From the NCBI RefSeq assembly GCF_018847975.1, contig NZ_CP072597.1, positions 806,001 to 870,000 of the forward strand: a DNA stretch of 64,000 nucleotides. Reading direction: 5' to 3'. Position 1 is the first letter of the stretch. Each line of letters starts with the position of its first letter. This stretch comes from Lysobacter sp. K5869. GTDB lineage: Bacteria; Pseudomonadota; Gammaproteobacteria; Xanthomonadales; Xanthomonadaceae. Shown piece after piece: positions 34,915 to 41,955 of the stretch. A program made the position numbers and the translations under genes. The notes beneath the pieces are model-generated. The model did no database searches and had not been told where the DNA came from. It saw only the letters and a program-made list of their open reading frames with translations.

Positions 34915-35178
34915 TCAGCGGCGGGGTAGGCTTGCGATTACGCTCCGCATCAGTTCTCGCGCGTCCAGGTGTTGGTCCAGATCGATTCCCGCGTGTTCGC
35001 ACAGCAGCGTCAGGATGTCGAAACATTGCTCGGCCAGATTCTCGGCGGCCCGCGCCTCTTCATGGCTGAGGGAAAATGTCTCGTCCTCATCTCCCGTAAC
35101 CATCTCTTCGATGGTGTTCCTGCAGTCGGTGAGGTCGATCAGCGTGTTGTGGAACTTGCAGTAGGACATATTGGGCAT
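34915..35178 (-). CDS. Hypothetical cassette protein, paralogue B
   Basis: The 87-residue protein starts MPNMSYCKFHNTLIDLTDCRNTIEEM. MSYC(K/R)F.NT..DL.DC is a recurring opening in small proteins of proteobacterial phages. It shares about a third of its residues with paralogue A, so the array grew partly by duplication. The frame is open to the upstream GTTCATG, so a longer N-terminus (starting MSSPQRRGDY) is possible. Confidence 0.8.
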   Translation of the reverse strand: MPNMSYCKFHNTLIDLTDCRNTIEEMVTGDEDETFSLSHEEARAAENLAEQCFDILTLLCEHAGIDLDQHLDARELMRSVIASLPRR

Positions 35179-35290
35179 GTCTGTATTCCGGTAGTCGCCG
35201 CGTCGTTGCGGCGACGACATGAACGCTTCTTTCCGCATGGAAGCCAAGCAGAACGAGCGCTGTTCGCGTTCGCAGACAGAGTTCTGACAG
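35179..35290 (-). promoter_or_regulatory. Shared cassette leader, copy L2
   Basis: Minus strand: CTGTCAG-AACT-CTGTCTG (35273-35290), a GAAC...GTTC dyad, a GCTTC...GAAGC hairpin ending in GAAGCGTTCATG (35218-35229), and the CGCCGC-AACGAC-GCGGCG hairpin. The ATG of GTTCATG is in frame with the gene. Confidence 0.8.
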
Positions 35291-35308
35291 CTTCGGCTGA
35301 GGCCGCGC

Positions 35309-35815
35309 CTACTCCGGCAGTTGTCCGAGCGCTTGCTCCAATCCGCTGACTGCGAAGCTGATGCCGTGCTGGTACTCGGCGTCGCGCGGCCGGAACACGT
35401 ACAAACGCTCGACCAGATCCCGGGCCTGCTCCACCCACTGACGCGGCGTCAGCGTTGGCCGGCACGCGAGATAGGCTTCAATTTGGCCGGCCGCACCGGT
35501 GAACGCGGCGCTGACGACCTCGTTTCTCCGCTTTGCCCGCCGCCCTCTAAAGCCGCCCCGCACACGCCGCTCCCACGCATGCAGTTCTTCGTCCGCAGCG
35601 CGAACCCTGCCGCAAAGCTCAGGTGGTTCAACACGCCGCGCGCGGTCCAACCGCGACCACGGCACCAGAAATCGCGCCAGCGCCTCGCAAGCTTGCGTAG
35701 TGCAGGTGCCGTACTCCCACACCGGCTCCAGATCGGTCGGCGCGTCTTCGACCAACCATCGAATCCGTTTTGGCAGCGTGCCCAGAGTAAATATTGCGTC
35801 CTGTACCTCTTGCAC
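35309..35815 (-). CDS. Hypothetical cassette protein (168 aa)
   Basis: I start this at GTG 35813-35815, since GAGGA lies 8 nt upstream; an ATG at 35848 belongs to the leader box. The protein is helical and Arg-rich (FTLGTLPKRIRWLVEDAPTDLEPVWEYGTCTTQACEALARFLVPW, later TPRQWVEQARDLVERLYVF). No family was recognised. It is the first of the leftward units and is divergent from the DUF6900 unit. Confidence 0.68.
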   Translation of the reverse strand: MQEVQDAIFTLGTLPKRIRWLVEDAPTDLEPVWEYGTCTTQACEALARFLVPWSRLDRARRVEPPELCGRVRAADEELHAWERRVRGGFRGRRAKRRNEVVSAAFTGAAGQIEAYLACRPTLTPRQWVEQARDLVERLYVFRPRDAEYQHGISFAVSGLEQALGQLPE

Positions 35816-35915
35816 TTTGCGTCCTCTTGTCACCGCCTCTTGCGGCACGGCATGAACGCTTCAATTTCGGCAGAAGCCAAGCACCGCCGACATCATTTGG
35901 ACAGGCACCAGACAT
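35816..35915 (-). promoter_or_regulatory. Shared cassette leader, copy L3
   Basis: Minus strand: ATGTCTG-GTGC-CTGTCCA (35898-35915), then GCTTGGCTTC hairpin to GAAGCGTTCATG (35851-35862) and a CCGC/GCGG hairpin. The leader frame is only MPCRKRR before a stop. The tandem-to-box gap is 36 nt, shorter than in L0-L2. Confidence 0.75.
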
Positions 35916-35927
35916 CTTCGCTGTGAG

Positions 35928-36041
35928 CTGTCCGTTAGCTGTCCGGCAGCACCTGGAAGCCGAGCCTTCCGAGAGAAGCGCTTGGCTTCTGCCCAAATGG
36001 AAGCGTTCATGCGTCCACCCAACGCGGCCAAGGAGGCCATC
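35928..36041 (+). promoter_or_regulatory. Shared cassette leader, copy L4
   Basis: CTGTCCG-TTAG-CTGTCCG (35928-35945), a GGAAG...CTTCC dyad, GCTTGGCTTC...GGAAGCGTTCATG (box 36000-36011), a GGCC/GGCC hairpin, AAGGAGG and the gene ATG. The leader ATG is in frame with the gene. The tandem-to-box gap is 55 nt, one helical turn longer than L0-L2. L3 and L4 lie back to back. Confidence 0.82.
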
Positions 36042-36428
36042 ATGAACGACGCACTATTCGCGGAAATCGCCCTGGAACATATCGGGATTACCACGCTGGA
36101 AAGTCGTAAGCGCGACGATCTGGACTTCTACAGCGTCGCGGTCTGGGAAGTTCGCGACGTCATGCGGTCCGCGTATCTGGCCGGATACGCCGCCGCGCTA
36201 CGCGCAGCGCAGGGAGCCGGACCAGCATTGCCCACAGAGCGCCACACCTTGACGGGCGAAGCATGGCTGGGCGCGGGCGAAGCGAGCGACTACGGCGACG
36301 ATCCGAACGCCTACACGGTAACCACGCTACCTATTCCCGAGGTGGAGCTGCTGAGTTACCGATGGCAGGAGCGACGCGCTTGCGATGTGCTGATCCCACG
36401 CGCCATCCAGCAACGCCGCATCGACTAA
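36042..36428 (+). CDS. DUF6900-type phage protein
   Basis: The 128-residue protein starts MNDALFAEIALEHIGITTLESRKRDDLDFYSVAVWEVRDVMRSAYLAGYAA. This is the DUF6900 pattern, (L/F)xxIAxExxGIxTLExRxxDxLDFxxVAVWxxxxAxxxAYxAG. The function of the family is unknown. AAGGAGG lies 6 nt upstream of the ATG. A strong terminator follows. Confidence 0.8.
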   Translation: MNDALFAEIALEHIGITTLESRKRDDLDFYSVAVWEVRDVMRSAYLAGYAAALRAAQGAGPALPTERHTLTGEAWLGAGEASDYGDDPNAYTVTTLPIPEVELLSYRWQERRACDVLIPRAIQQRRID

Positions 36429-36446
36429 GGCGCATCGCCGCTAAAG

Positions 36447-36470
36447 CCCCCGCCCGCGCGGGGGTTTTTT
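36447..36470 (+). terminator. Terminator of the DUF6900 unit
   Basis: CCCCCGC (36447-36453), CCGC loop, GCGGGGG (36458-36464), then TTTTTT. It lies 18 nt after the stop and ends the first rightward unit, 17 nt before the next tandem repeat. Confidence 0.9.
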
Positions 36471-36486
36471 GTTCCGCGCCAAGAAG

Positions 36487-36605
36487 CTGTCCGACACCTG
36501 TCCGTGAATGAGAACGGTCGTTCTTCATCGTAGAAACCGCTTGGCTTCCTTGGCGAAGGAAGCGTTCATGCGTCCACACCAACGCGGCCACGGAGGCCAA
36601 ACGCA
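36487..36605 (+). promoter_or_regulatory. Shared cassette leader, copy L5
   Basis: CTGTCCG-ACAC-CTGTCCG (36487-36504), GAAC-GGTC-GTTC dyad, perfect hairpin GCTTCCTT-GGCG-AAGGAAGC ending in GAAGCGTTCATG (36559-36570). The leader frame MRPHQRGHGGQTQ stops inside the gene start (AATGA), the clearest case of stop-start coupling in the set. Confidence 0.85.
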
Positions 36606-36830
36606 ATGACCACCAAAGACGAACTGAACGACATCTTGCGCGGCATGCCTGCGCATGAGCGCGCCATCTTGGCAGCACTGGATGGGCGCACCCCCTGGGA
36701 GCTTGCATGCGCCGAACAGAAGCGGCGCGCGGCCATGACGCTCCACAGGTTCAGCAGCGAAATGATCAACGAAATCGTCAGCGGGCGAATCGACTTGCCC
36801 AAGGCCGCGCGCGATGCCGGCGGCGAGTAA
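36606..36830 (+). CDS. Hypothetical cassette protein (74 aa)
   Basis: This 74-residue soluble helical protein (MTTKDELNDILRGMPAHERAILAALDGRTPWELACAEQKRRA) has no recognised family. GGAGG lies 12 nt upstream of the ATG. Its 3' end overlaps the next gene by 17 nt. Confidence 0.72.
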   Translation: MTTKDELNDILRGMPAHERAILAALDGRTPWELACAEQKRRAAMTLHRFSSEMINEIVSGRIDLPKAARDAGGE

Positions 36831-37053
36831 GGGGCACACCCGCCCGGTAGATGCCGAGCGTCCCAACCCCGAAGACCTCTGGTTCTTGAAGGCAACGGCG
36901 GCGACGGTTCTCGTCGCCGCCGCCAACGGAACCCTCGACCTCAACCAACTGGCGCGCGACGAACTGATCCGTCGCGGGCTGGACCCCAGCGGCGAATGGG
37001 TTGGTCCCCGCCGCGCTCAAGAACTGCACCACTCCACCCAACAAGGAGCTTGA
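36814..37053 (+). CDS. Small phage protein (79 aa), unknown role
   Basis: The 79-residue protein overlaps the previous gene and is separated from the DUF3489 gene by 2 nt, so it belongs to a three-gene unit. The segment NGTLDLNQLARDELIRRGLDPSGEWVG is a recurring motif in phage proteins (..LDLN.LAR.EL..RGLD..G.WVG). Function unknown. Confidence 0.72.
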   Translation: MPAASKGHTRPVDAERPNPEDLWFLKATAATVLVAAANGTLDLNQLARDELIRRGLDPSGEWVGPRRAQELHHSTQQGA

Positions 37054-37055
37054 CC

Positions 37056-37652
37056 ATGACCACCATCGAACTCTCCGGCAACCAGCGCACCGTCCTCGAA
37101 ATGGCCCGCGATACCGGCGGCTACATCGAGCACTACCCCACCGGCTTGCTGGGCGGCGCCCGCACCAGCGTCGTGCGCGCTCTGCTGCGCAACGAACTGG
37201 TCGAAGCCCACGATGCCGGCTACCGGATCACGACGGCCGGCTACGCGGCCATCGGCGTCGAGCCCCCGATGGATGCCGACACCACCGGAACAGAGGCGCC
37301 CGCCACGCAGAACCTCAGCGAACCGAGCGCTCCCGGCCTCCCGGAGGAGACCGCGAGCAGCGCACCGGTCGCGCCGAGCAAGCGCGAGCGCGCCGCGCGC
37401 GGCGACACCAAGCTGACCACGGTCGTCGGCCTGCTGATGCGCCCCGAAGGCGCCACCATCGCGCAGATCATGGCCGCGACGGATTGGCAGCAACACTCGG
37501 TACGCGGGTTCCTTGCCGGCACCGTCAAGAAGAAGGGTTACACGCTGACCAACAGCAAGGAAGGCGACGGTGAGCGGGTGTATCGCATTGCGACCGAGGA
37601 GGCGCTGGGCGCACCCGCCGACGTCACCGCGCACGGCGACGAGGAAGAGTAA
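37056..37652 (+). CDS. DUF3489-domain phage protein
   Basis: The 198-residue protein starts at ATG 37056 behind AAGGAG. Residues 1-65 look like a winged-helix (NQRTVLEMARDTGGYIEHY, YRITTAGYAAIG). A linker follows, then the DUF3489 block at ~130-190 (TKLTTVVGLLMRPEGATIAQIMAATDWQQHSVRGFLAGTVKKK). Such proteins are thought to bind DNA; the role is unknown. It ends the three-gene unit and is followed by a 13-bp hairpin at 37660-37687. Confidence 0.83.
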   Translation: MTTIELSGNQRTVLEMARDTGGYIEHYPTGLLGGARTSVVRALLRNELVEAHDAGYRITTAGYAAIGVEPPMDADTTGTEAPATQNLSEPSAPGLPEETASSAPVAPSKRERAARGDTKLTTVVGLLMRPEGATIAQIMAATDWQQHSVRGFLAGTVKKKGYTLTNSKEGDGERVYRIATEEALGAPADVTAHGDEEE

Positions 37653-37659
37653 GGACCGC

Positions 37660-37687
37660 AGCGAGCCGGACAAGTGTCCGGCTCGCT
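37660..37687 (+). terminator. Hairpin after the DUF3489 gene
   Basis: AGCGAGCCGGACA (37660-37672), AG, TGTCCGGCTCGCT (37675-37687): a perfect 13-bp stem 7 nt after the stop, with no T-tract. It could terminate the unit. It also overlaps the first tandem half of the next leader, so transcription stop and regulator binding may be linked here. Confidence 0.6.
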
Positions 37688-37792
37688 GTCTAGTAGCAGT
37701 CTCACAACTAAGATCATCGAGAATGCTGCGCGCATCGCTTGATGTTCTTTCGAATTGAAGCGTTCATGTCCTCCCAACCACGGAGTACCACG
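37674..37792 (+). promoter_or_regulatory. Shared cassette leader, copy L6
   Basis: GTGTCCG then GCTGTCT in the same orientation (spacing 12 rather than 11 bp), ~65 nt, a CGCTTG...GAAGCG hairpin ending in GAAGCGTTCATG (37757-37768), GGAG and the gene ATG. The leader ATG is in frame with the gene. The tandem is the weakest part of this copy. Confidence 0.7.
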
Positions 37793-38077
37793 ATGATTAA
37801 CGTTACCCCGCAGACCGGACCGGATGAACTGCTCGCAGTGCTTGACGCTCGCATCCTCGATGCGGTCGAAGATACGTTGTCTAACGACGAGGACTCGACG
37901 GACGCGGAAGTGGGTCAGTACCTGATGGACCTCGGACTGAGCGAGATGCAAGCCAAGCGCGCGCTGTGTTACCGCACGCTGTACAGCCTCAACCTTTGGG
38001 TCGGCGATTGCACACCGATTCGGTCCAGCACCCGCTTACGCTACGACGGCGAGAGCGGTCAGTTTGTAATCGCCTGA
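37793..38077 (+). CDS. Hypothetical cassette protein (94 aa)
   Basis: The 94-residue acidic protein (MINVTPQTGPDELLAVLDARILDAVEDTL, then LSEMQAKRALCYRTLYSLNLWVGDCTPIRSSTRLRYDG) has no recognised family. GGAG lies 11 nt upstream of the start. It is a single-gene unit between L6 and L7. Confidence 0.7.
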   Translation: MINVTPQTGPDELLAVLDARILDAVEDTLSNDEDSTDAEVGQYLMDLGLSEMQAKRALCYRTLYSLNLWVGDCTPIRSSTRLRYDGESGQFVIA

Positions 38078-38111
38078 TTACCTCGCTGCCGCGCCTTGCG
38101 CGGCGGCCTTC

Positions 38112-38209
38112 CTGTCCGACCGCTTAGCGCGTGAGGACGCACCGCGCTAACACCCTTGGATTCCGCCCCGAAGGAAGCGCTCATGGGCCTCCTAACACAA
38201 GAGGCCACC
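38112..38209 (+). promoter_or_regulatory. Shared cassette leader, copy L7
   Basis: CTGTCCG (38112-38118) with a degenerate second half, then TTCC...GGAA hairpin, GAAGCGCTCATG (38174-38185), and a GGCCTC...GAGGCC hairpin directly before ACC-ATG. The leader ATG is in frame with the gene. It has one base change in the box (GCTCATG for GTTCATG). Confidence 0.68.
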
Positions 38210-38533
38210 ATGACCAGCCGAATCCTTCCGCCCTACCAGCTGCAGATACGATTCAGCCATAACCCTCGCAACGCCAGAGCGATGATGCGTGAGTTGAGCG
38301 CCTACTACATCGAACCCGAGTTGGCGTGGGTCATCGAGCAAAAGACGATGACGCAGACCGAGTACCGGGGCTTTGAGCGCGACTTTACCCAGCCCCAGTA
38401 TTGGATTACGCCGCTCAACAGCCGACCGACCCACTGCATCATGGTCGTGGCGCCTCGTATGCCGACGCTCTACGTCAGGGCCGAAGGCGCCAACTACGCG
38501 CGCCTCGTTGGGCTCGCTGTCGAGGAAGGCTGA
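38210..38533 (+). CDS. Hypothetical cassette protein (107 aa)
   Basis: The 107-residue protein (MTSRILPPYQLQIRFSHNPRNARAMMRELSAYYIEPELAWVIEQKT, later RFYVRAEGANYARLVGLAVEEG-like end) has no recognised family. AGAGG lies 6 nt upstream of the ATG. It is the last of the rightward cassettes and converges on the dcm-type gene 31 nt away. Confidence 0.68.
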   Translation: MTSRILPPYQLQIRFSHNPRNARAMMRELSAYYIEPELAWVIEQKTMTQTEYRGFERDFTQPQYWITPLNSRPTHCIMVVAPRMPTLYVRAEGANYARLVGLAVEEG

Positions 38534-38564
38534 GCGCCGCCCCGGCGCCGCGCGCTGCGCGGCG

Positions 38565-39476
38565 TCAGGGCCGCAACGCTCTCAGAATCTCGGCGGCAAC
38601 TTGCGGGACGATCGCATTGCCGGCGGCGCGCAGGCGAGGTATTCGGGCGGGTATCCCATGAGCCAGAAGACGAATTCCGGGTTGAGGAATCCGCCGACCG
38701 GCGAGGGTTCGACCTGTCGCCCAAGCATCCCATTGACCGGCGCGCTGCCAACGCTCGACGCATCCTTGTGATCCCGCGTCGTCGGCGTCGCCCAAACCGC
38801 CTGCGCCGGCAGCGGGCGGGTCGCCCCGCTGCCGAAGCTCTGGTTCGGCCCGCCCTTTTCCCCGTCGCTCGCGCGCGGCGTGCTCCACACCGCTTTCGCC
38901 ACTCCCGGAAGGCCATTGCGCCGCTCGGCCGCAAAGTCCCCGCGTTTCTCCGCATCGTTCGCCGTCGCGGTCGGCCAGACGGCGCCCCACGATCCAGACG
39001 CGGTCGCGGCGATGCGGGGCGTTGACGGCGCAAGCTGGAACAACAACCGCCCGGCTGGCGTAGCCTTCGCCTTCCAGGTCAGCGAGAACTCCGTCGAGCC
39101 CCAGCGGGATGAGGCCAGCAACGTTCTCGCCCAGGAATACAGCGGGTCGCGCTTGTGCAATAAGGCGATGCAACTCCGGCCAGAGGTGGCGGTCGTCGGC
39201 ATGCGCGCGCTGGTTGCCGGCGACGCTGAACGGCTGGCAGGGGAATCCGCCGGTCCACAGCGGCGCGTCGCCCGGCCAGCCCGCGAGCCGGGCGGCGTAG
39301 GCGAATCCGCCGACGCCGGCGAAGAAGTGGCATTGGGCGTAGCTGCGGAGATCGGCTGCGGAAACAGATCGAATGTCGCGGTCATCGACGTCGCCGGCCG
39401 GAATTAACCCGGCCGCCATCAGGTTCTTGAGCCATTGGCACAGGTACGGGTCGATCTCGTTGTAGTAGACCGCCAT
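38565..39476 (-). CDS. DNA (cytosine-5) methyltransferase, phage-borne
   Basis: This 303-residue protein starts at ATG 39474-39476, overlapping the previous stop. C5-methyltransferase motifs: I HFFAGVGGFAYAARLAGW (50-67), IV GGFPCQPFS with catalytic Cys80, VI GENVAGL, VIII RRDRVWIVGRR, X RAAGNAIVPQVAAEIL. The variable target-recognition region is short and Gly/Arg-rich. The N-terminal extension before motif I (~48 residues) is unusual. It would methylate phage or host DNA against restriction. A second open frame (38582-39385) is a shadow. Confidence 0.9.
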   Translation of the reverse strand: MAVYYNEIDPYLCQWLKNLMAAGLIPAGDVDDRDIRSVSAADLRSYAQCHFFAGVGGFAYAARLAGWPGDAPLWTGGFPCQPFSVAGNQRAHADDRHLWPELHRLIAQARPAVFLGENVAGLIPLGLDGVLADLEGEGYASRAVVVPACAVNAPHRRDRVWIVGRRLADRDGERCGETRGLCGRAAQWPSGSGESGVEHAARERRGKGRAEPELRQRGDPPAAGAGGLGDADDAGSQGCVERWQRAGQWDAWATGRTLAGRRIPQPGIRLLAHGIPARIPRLRAAGNAIVPQVAAEILRALRP

Positions 39477-40720
39477 TAGGCGGCGTCCTCGACCGCCGCA
39501 TCCGCGGTGAGGAACGCGACGCCGTCCGACGCCCGCGTCGCCTGCTGGCCGGTGAAATCCTGCCAGCGCCGGACAATGACATCGACGTACTTGGGGTCCA
39601 GTTCGAGCAGCCGCGCGCGGCGCCCGGCCTTCTCGCAGGCGATCATGGTCGTGCCCGAGCCACCGAACGGGTCGAGTACCAGGTCGCGGCTCTTGCTGCT
39701 GTTGCGGATCGCGCGCTCGACCAGCGCCACCGGCTTCATGGTCGGATGCAGCTCGCTCTTGCGCGGGCGGTCGATGAACCACACGTCGCCCTGATCGCGC
39801 GCGCCGCACCAGAAGCGGTCGTTGCCTTCGCGCCAGCCGTAGAGGATGGGCTCGTACTGGCGCTGGTAGTCAGCCCGTCCCATCACGAACTGGTTCTTCG
39901 CCCAGATGATGAAATCGGACCAGCGGCCGCCCGCGGCGCGGAAAGCGACCTGCAGGCGATCCAACTCGGACGACGACATGGCGATGTAGACCGCGCCCTT
40001 GGTAACGTCGAGAATCCGGCGGCACGCGCTTTCGAGGAAGGCGCCGAAGTCGGTGCCTAGGTTGTCGTTGAGAATCTCGCGCTGCGTCCCCCGGATCTTG
40101 TCGCGCGGGTTGTTGCCGTAGTCCACGTTGTAGGGCGGATCGGTGAACGCCATGTCAATCAGCTCGTCGCCGAGCAGCGCCGCGTAATCGTCCGCCGCCG
40201 TTGCGTCACCGCAGATCACGCGGTGGTTGCCGCAAATCCAGACGTCGCCCCGCTTGGATACTGGGTCGGGCTTTGGTTCGGGCGCGGCATCCTCGTCGGT
40301 CAGGCCCGCATCGTCGCCAGCCCCCAGCAACTCATCGATCTCCTCATCTGAGAAGCCGAGCAGGTCCAGGTCGAAGTCGGCGTCGCGTAGTTCCGCCAGT
40401 TCCAACGCCAGCAGCTCATCGTCCCAGCCCGCATTCTCAGCCAGGCGGTTGTCCGCCAGGATGTAAGCGCGCTTCTGAGCAGGGCTCAGATGAGCGAGCT
40501 CGATCACCGGCACAGTGTCCAGGCCCAGTTGGCGCGCGGCAAGCAGCCGGCCGTGACCGGCGATCACGCCGTTGGCGCCGTCGACCAGGATCGGATTCGT
40601 CCAGCCGAACTCCACGATGCTTGCGGCGATCTGCGCGACTTGCGCGTCGGAGTGCGTGCGCGCGTTGCGCGCATACGGAATGAGCACGCCGATGGCGCGC
40701 TGCTCGATCTGGAGGGTCAC
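39476..40720 (-). CDS. ParB-domain / DNA methyltransferase fusion
   Basis: The 414-residue protein has a ParB/Srx-like N-terminal domain: IPYARNARTHSDAQVAQIAASI (14-36) and GVIAGHGRLLAA (51-62). The C-terminal N6-adenine or N4-cytosine methyltransferase has DPPY (194-197) and SAM motif I DPFGGSGTTM near residue 365. Both domains are common fused in phages. It would methylate DNA bases, and target specificity cannot be read from sequence. A perfect palindrome sits 22 nt upstream of its start. It is coupled to the dcm-type gene. Confidence 0.93.
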   Translation of the reverse strand: MTLQIEQRAIGVLIPYARNARTHSDAQVAQIAASIVEFGWTNPILVDGANGVIAGHGRLLAARQLGLDTVPVIELAHLSPAQKRAYILADNRLAENAGWDDELLALELAELRDADFDLDLLGFSDEEIDELLGAGDDAGLTDEDAAPEPKPDPVSKRGDVWICGNHRVICGDATAADDYAALLGDELIDMAFTDPPYNVDYGNNPRDKIRGTQREILNDNLGTDFGAFLESACRRILDVTKGAVYIAMSSSELDRLQVAFRAAGGRWSDFIIWAKNQFVMGRADYQRQYEPILYGWREGNDRFWCGARDQGDVWFIDRPRKSELHPTMKPVALVERAIRNSSKSRDLVLDPFGGSGTTMIACEKAGRRARLLELDPKYVDVIVRRWQDFTGQQATRASDGVAFLTADAAVEDAA

Positions 40721-40741
40721 ATTGAATACCGATGCGAACCG

Positions 40742-40764
40742 CGGTTTGCAGCGACTGCAAACCG
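40742..40764. promoter_or_regulatory. Perfect 10+3+10 palindrome upstream of the ParB-methyltransferase
   Basis: CGGTTTGCAG (40742-40751), CGA, CTGCAAACCG (40755-40764). It lies 22 bp before the ATG of the methyltransferase gene and 233 bp before the divergent HEPN gene. It looks like a dimeric repressor site, perhaps autoregulatory. No T-tract follows, so it is not a terminator. Confidence 0.7.
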
Positions 40765-40996
40765 GGATAAAGGATTTGACACTAGCGGGGTTTTGCGGCT
40801 ACGCCCCCCGCTCGGGAGAGCCTCTGGGAAGGACCCTGGCGAATTTTTGACCACCAGTCAGATCGGTCGGGCGGTGCCCCAAGCGCTCTCTCTGGCCATG
40901 CCGTCATCATCTGGCCGCCGATGCCACCAAGACGGCAATAGAGCACCAGCGCTATGCTATCCAGTGACCAAGCCCGACTAACAAAATCGACAAGCC

Positions 40997-41794
40997 ATGG
41001 ATGCAGAACAGTCATTGAAAGATCTGGAAAACTCGCTTCGGGATTTCGCTGAGTTCATATTGCGCCGAAAATACGGCCACTCCTGGATTAGCAGTCTCAA
41101 GATTTCACCTGAAAGACTGAGGAGCTGGCAGGAGCGAAAGTCAGTTGAGGCAAAGAGATTGCCCGGTGAAGCACTTGAAGACCGGCTCCTCTACTATGCC
41201 GACTTCTATGACTTAAGGACCATAGTCACGAAGCACTGGGAGGATGGATTCTCCGAAGCGTTTCCTGAGAAGAGATGGGTCGAGGTACTACTAGCGGAAA
41301 TGGAGAGGCTCCGGGACCCGAGCGCGCATAGCCGTGAACTAACGGACTACCAGAAGCATCTCGTCTGTGGGATTTCCGGCCTGATCAGAACAAGAATTAT
41401 GAAGTTCCGTGGAGCCAGAGACGACATGCACAGCTTCTTCCCGGTCATTGAACACGTCACTGACAGCCTCGGCAATCAAATGGCAAATCCGGCGTATGCC
41501 ACCATGATTGTCGCTAAGGATCCCGTGCGAGTCGGGGATACCGTAGAGATCAGAGTGAGCTCCATCGATCCACAAGGAGAGCCACTTCTCTATAAATTCC
41601 GCCGCGTGAATGTACCACTGCTTGGCGACTGGGTAGATTCGAACTCTATGACGATTACTTTCGCGGAATCCGACATTGGCAAAGCGTGCGACATCAATGT
41701 GATGGTCAAGACGCGTCGCAGCTATCACGCATACGGTGAGTTTGATGACTACGTGGCAATAAGGTACGTGGTCCTTCCAGCAACATCCTCTTGA
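40997..41794 (+). CDS. HEPN-domain protein (Swt1-like) with Ig-like C-terminus
   Basis: The 265-residue protein is transcribed against all its neighbours and is clearly AT-richer. The helical N-terminal half ends in LRDPSAHSRELTDYQ, with R106 and H111 in an R-x4-H motif as in HEPN ribonucleases and Swt1_HEPN proteins. The C-terminal ~95 residues are beta-rich (VRVGDTVEIRVSSIDPQGEPLLYKFRRV), Ig-like. HEPN proteins of this kind act as toxins or in phage exclusion. The location between methyltransferase and replication genes fits a lysogenic-conversion gene. The toxin role is inferred; no antitoxin is adjacent. Confidence 0.68.
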   Translation: MDAEQSLKDLENSLRDFAEFILRRKYGHSWISSLKISPERLRSWQERKSVEAKRLPGEALEDRLLYYADFYDLRTIVTKHWEDGFSEAFPEKRWVEVLLAEMERLRDPSAHSRELTDYQKHLVCGISGLIRTRIMKFRGARDDMHSFFPVIEHVTDSLGNQMANPAYATMIVAKDPVRVGDTVEIRVSSIDPQGEPLLYKFRRVNVPLLGDWVDSNSMTITFAESDIGKACDINVMVKTRRSYHAYGEFDDYVAIRYVVLPATSS

Positions 41795-41805
41795 TTTGGT
41801 AAAGC

Positions 41806-41853
41806 GGGCCAGCCCGGAGCGGAGGAGGTGACGGAGGCACTCCGAGCTGGCCC
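41806..41853 (+). terminator. Imperfect hairpin after the HEPN gene
   Basis: GGGCCAGC at 41806-41813 pairs with GCTGGCCC at 41846-41853, with an additional inner CCGGAG/CTCCG match. It lies 12 nt after the HEPN stop, with no T-tract. Weak terminator call. Confidence 0.5.
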
Positions 41854-41955
41854 TAGCGATCGCGCTGCTTCATGGCACAGCGCGCTCAGCATGGGGATCA
41901 GACTAGGCCAAAGATCAGCTTTTTGGGACAGCGATATTTGTAGCCCGAACTCTGA

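Noticed and set aside
33660..38210. CRISPR array
   Set aside because: The recurring hairpins and GAAGCGTTCATG boxes are spaced irregularly, with genes between them, and there are no cas genes.
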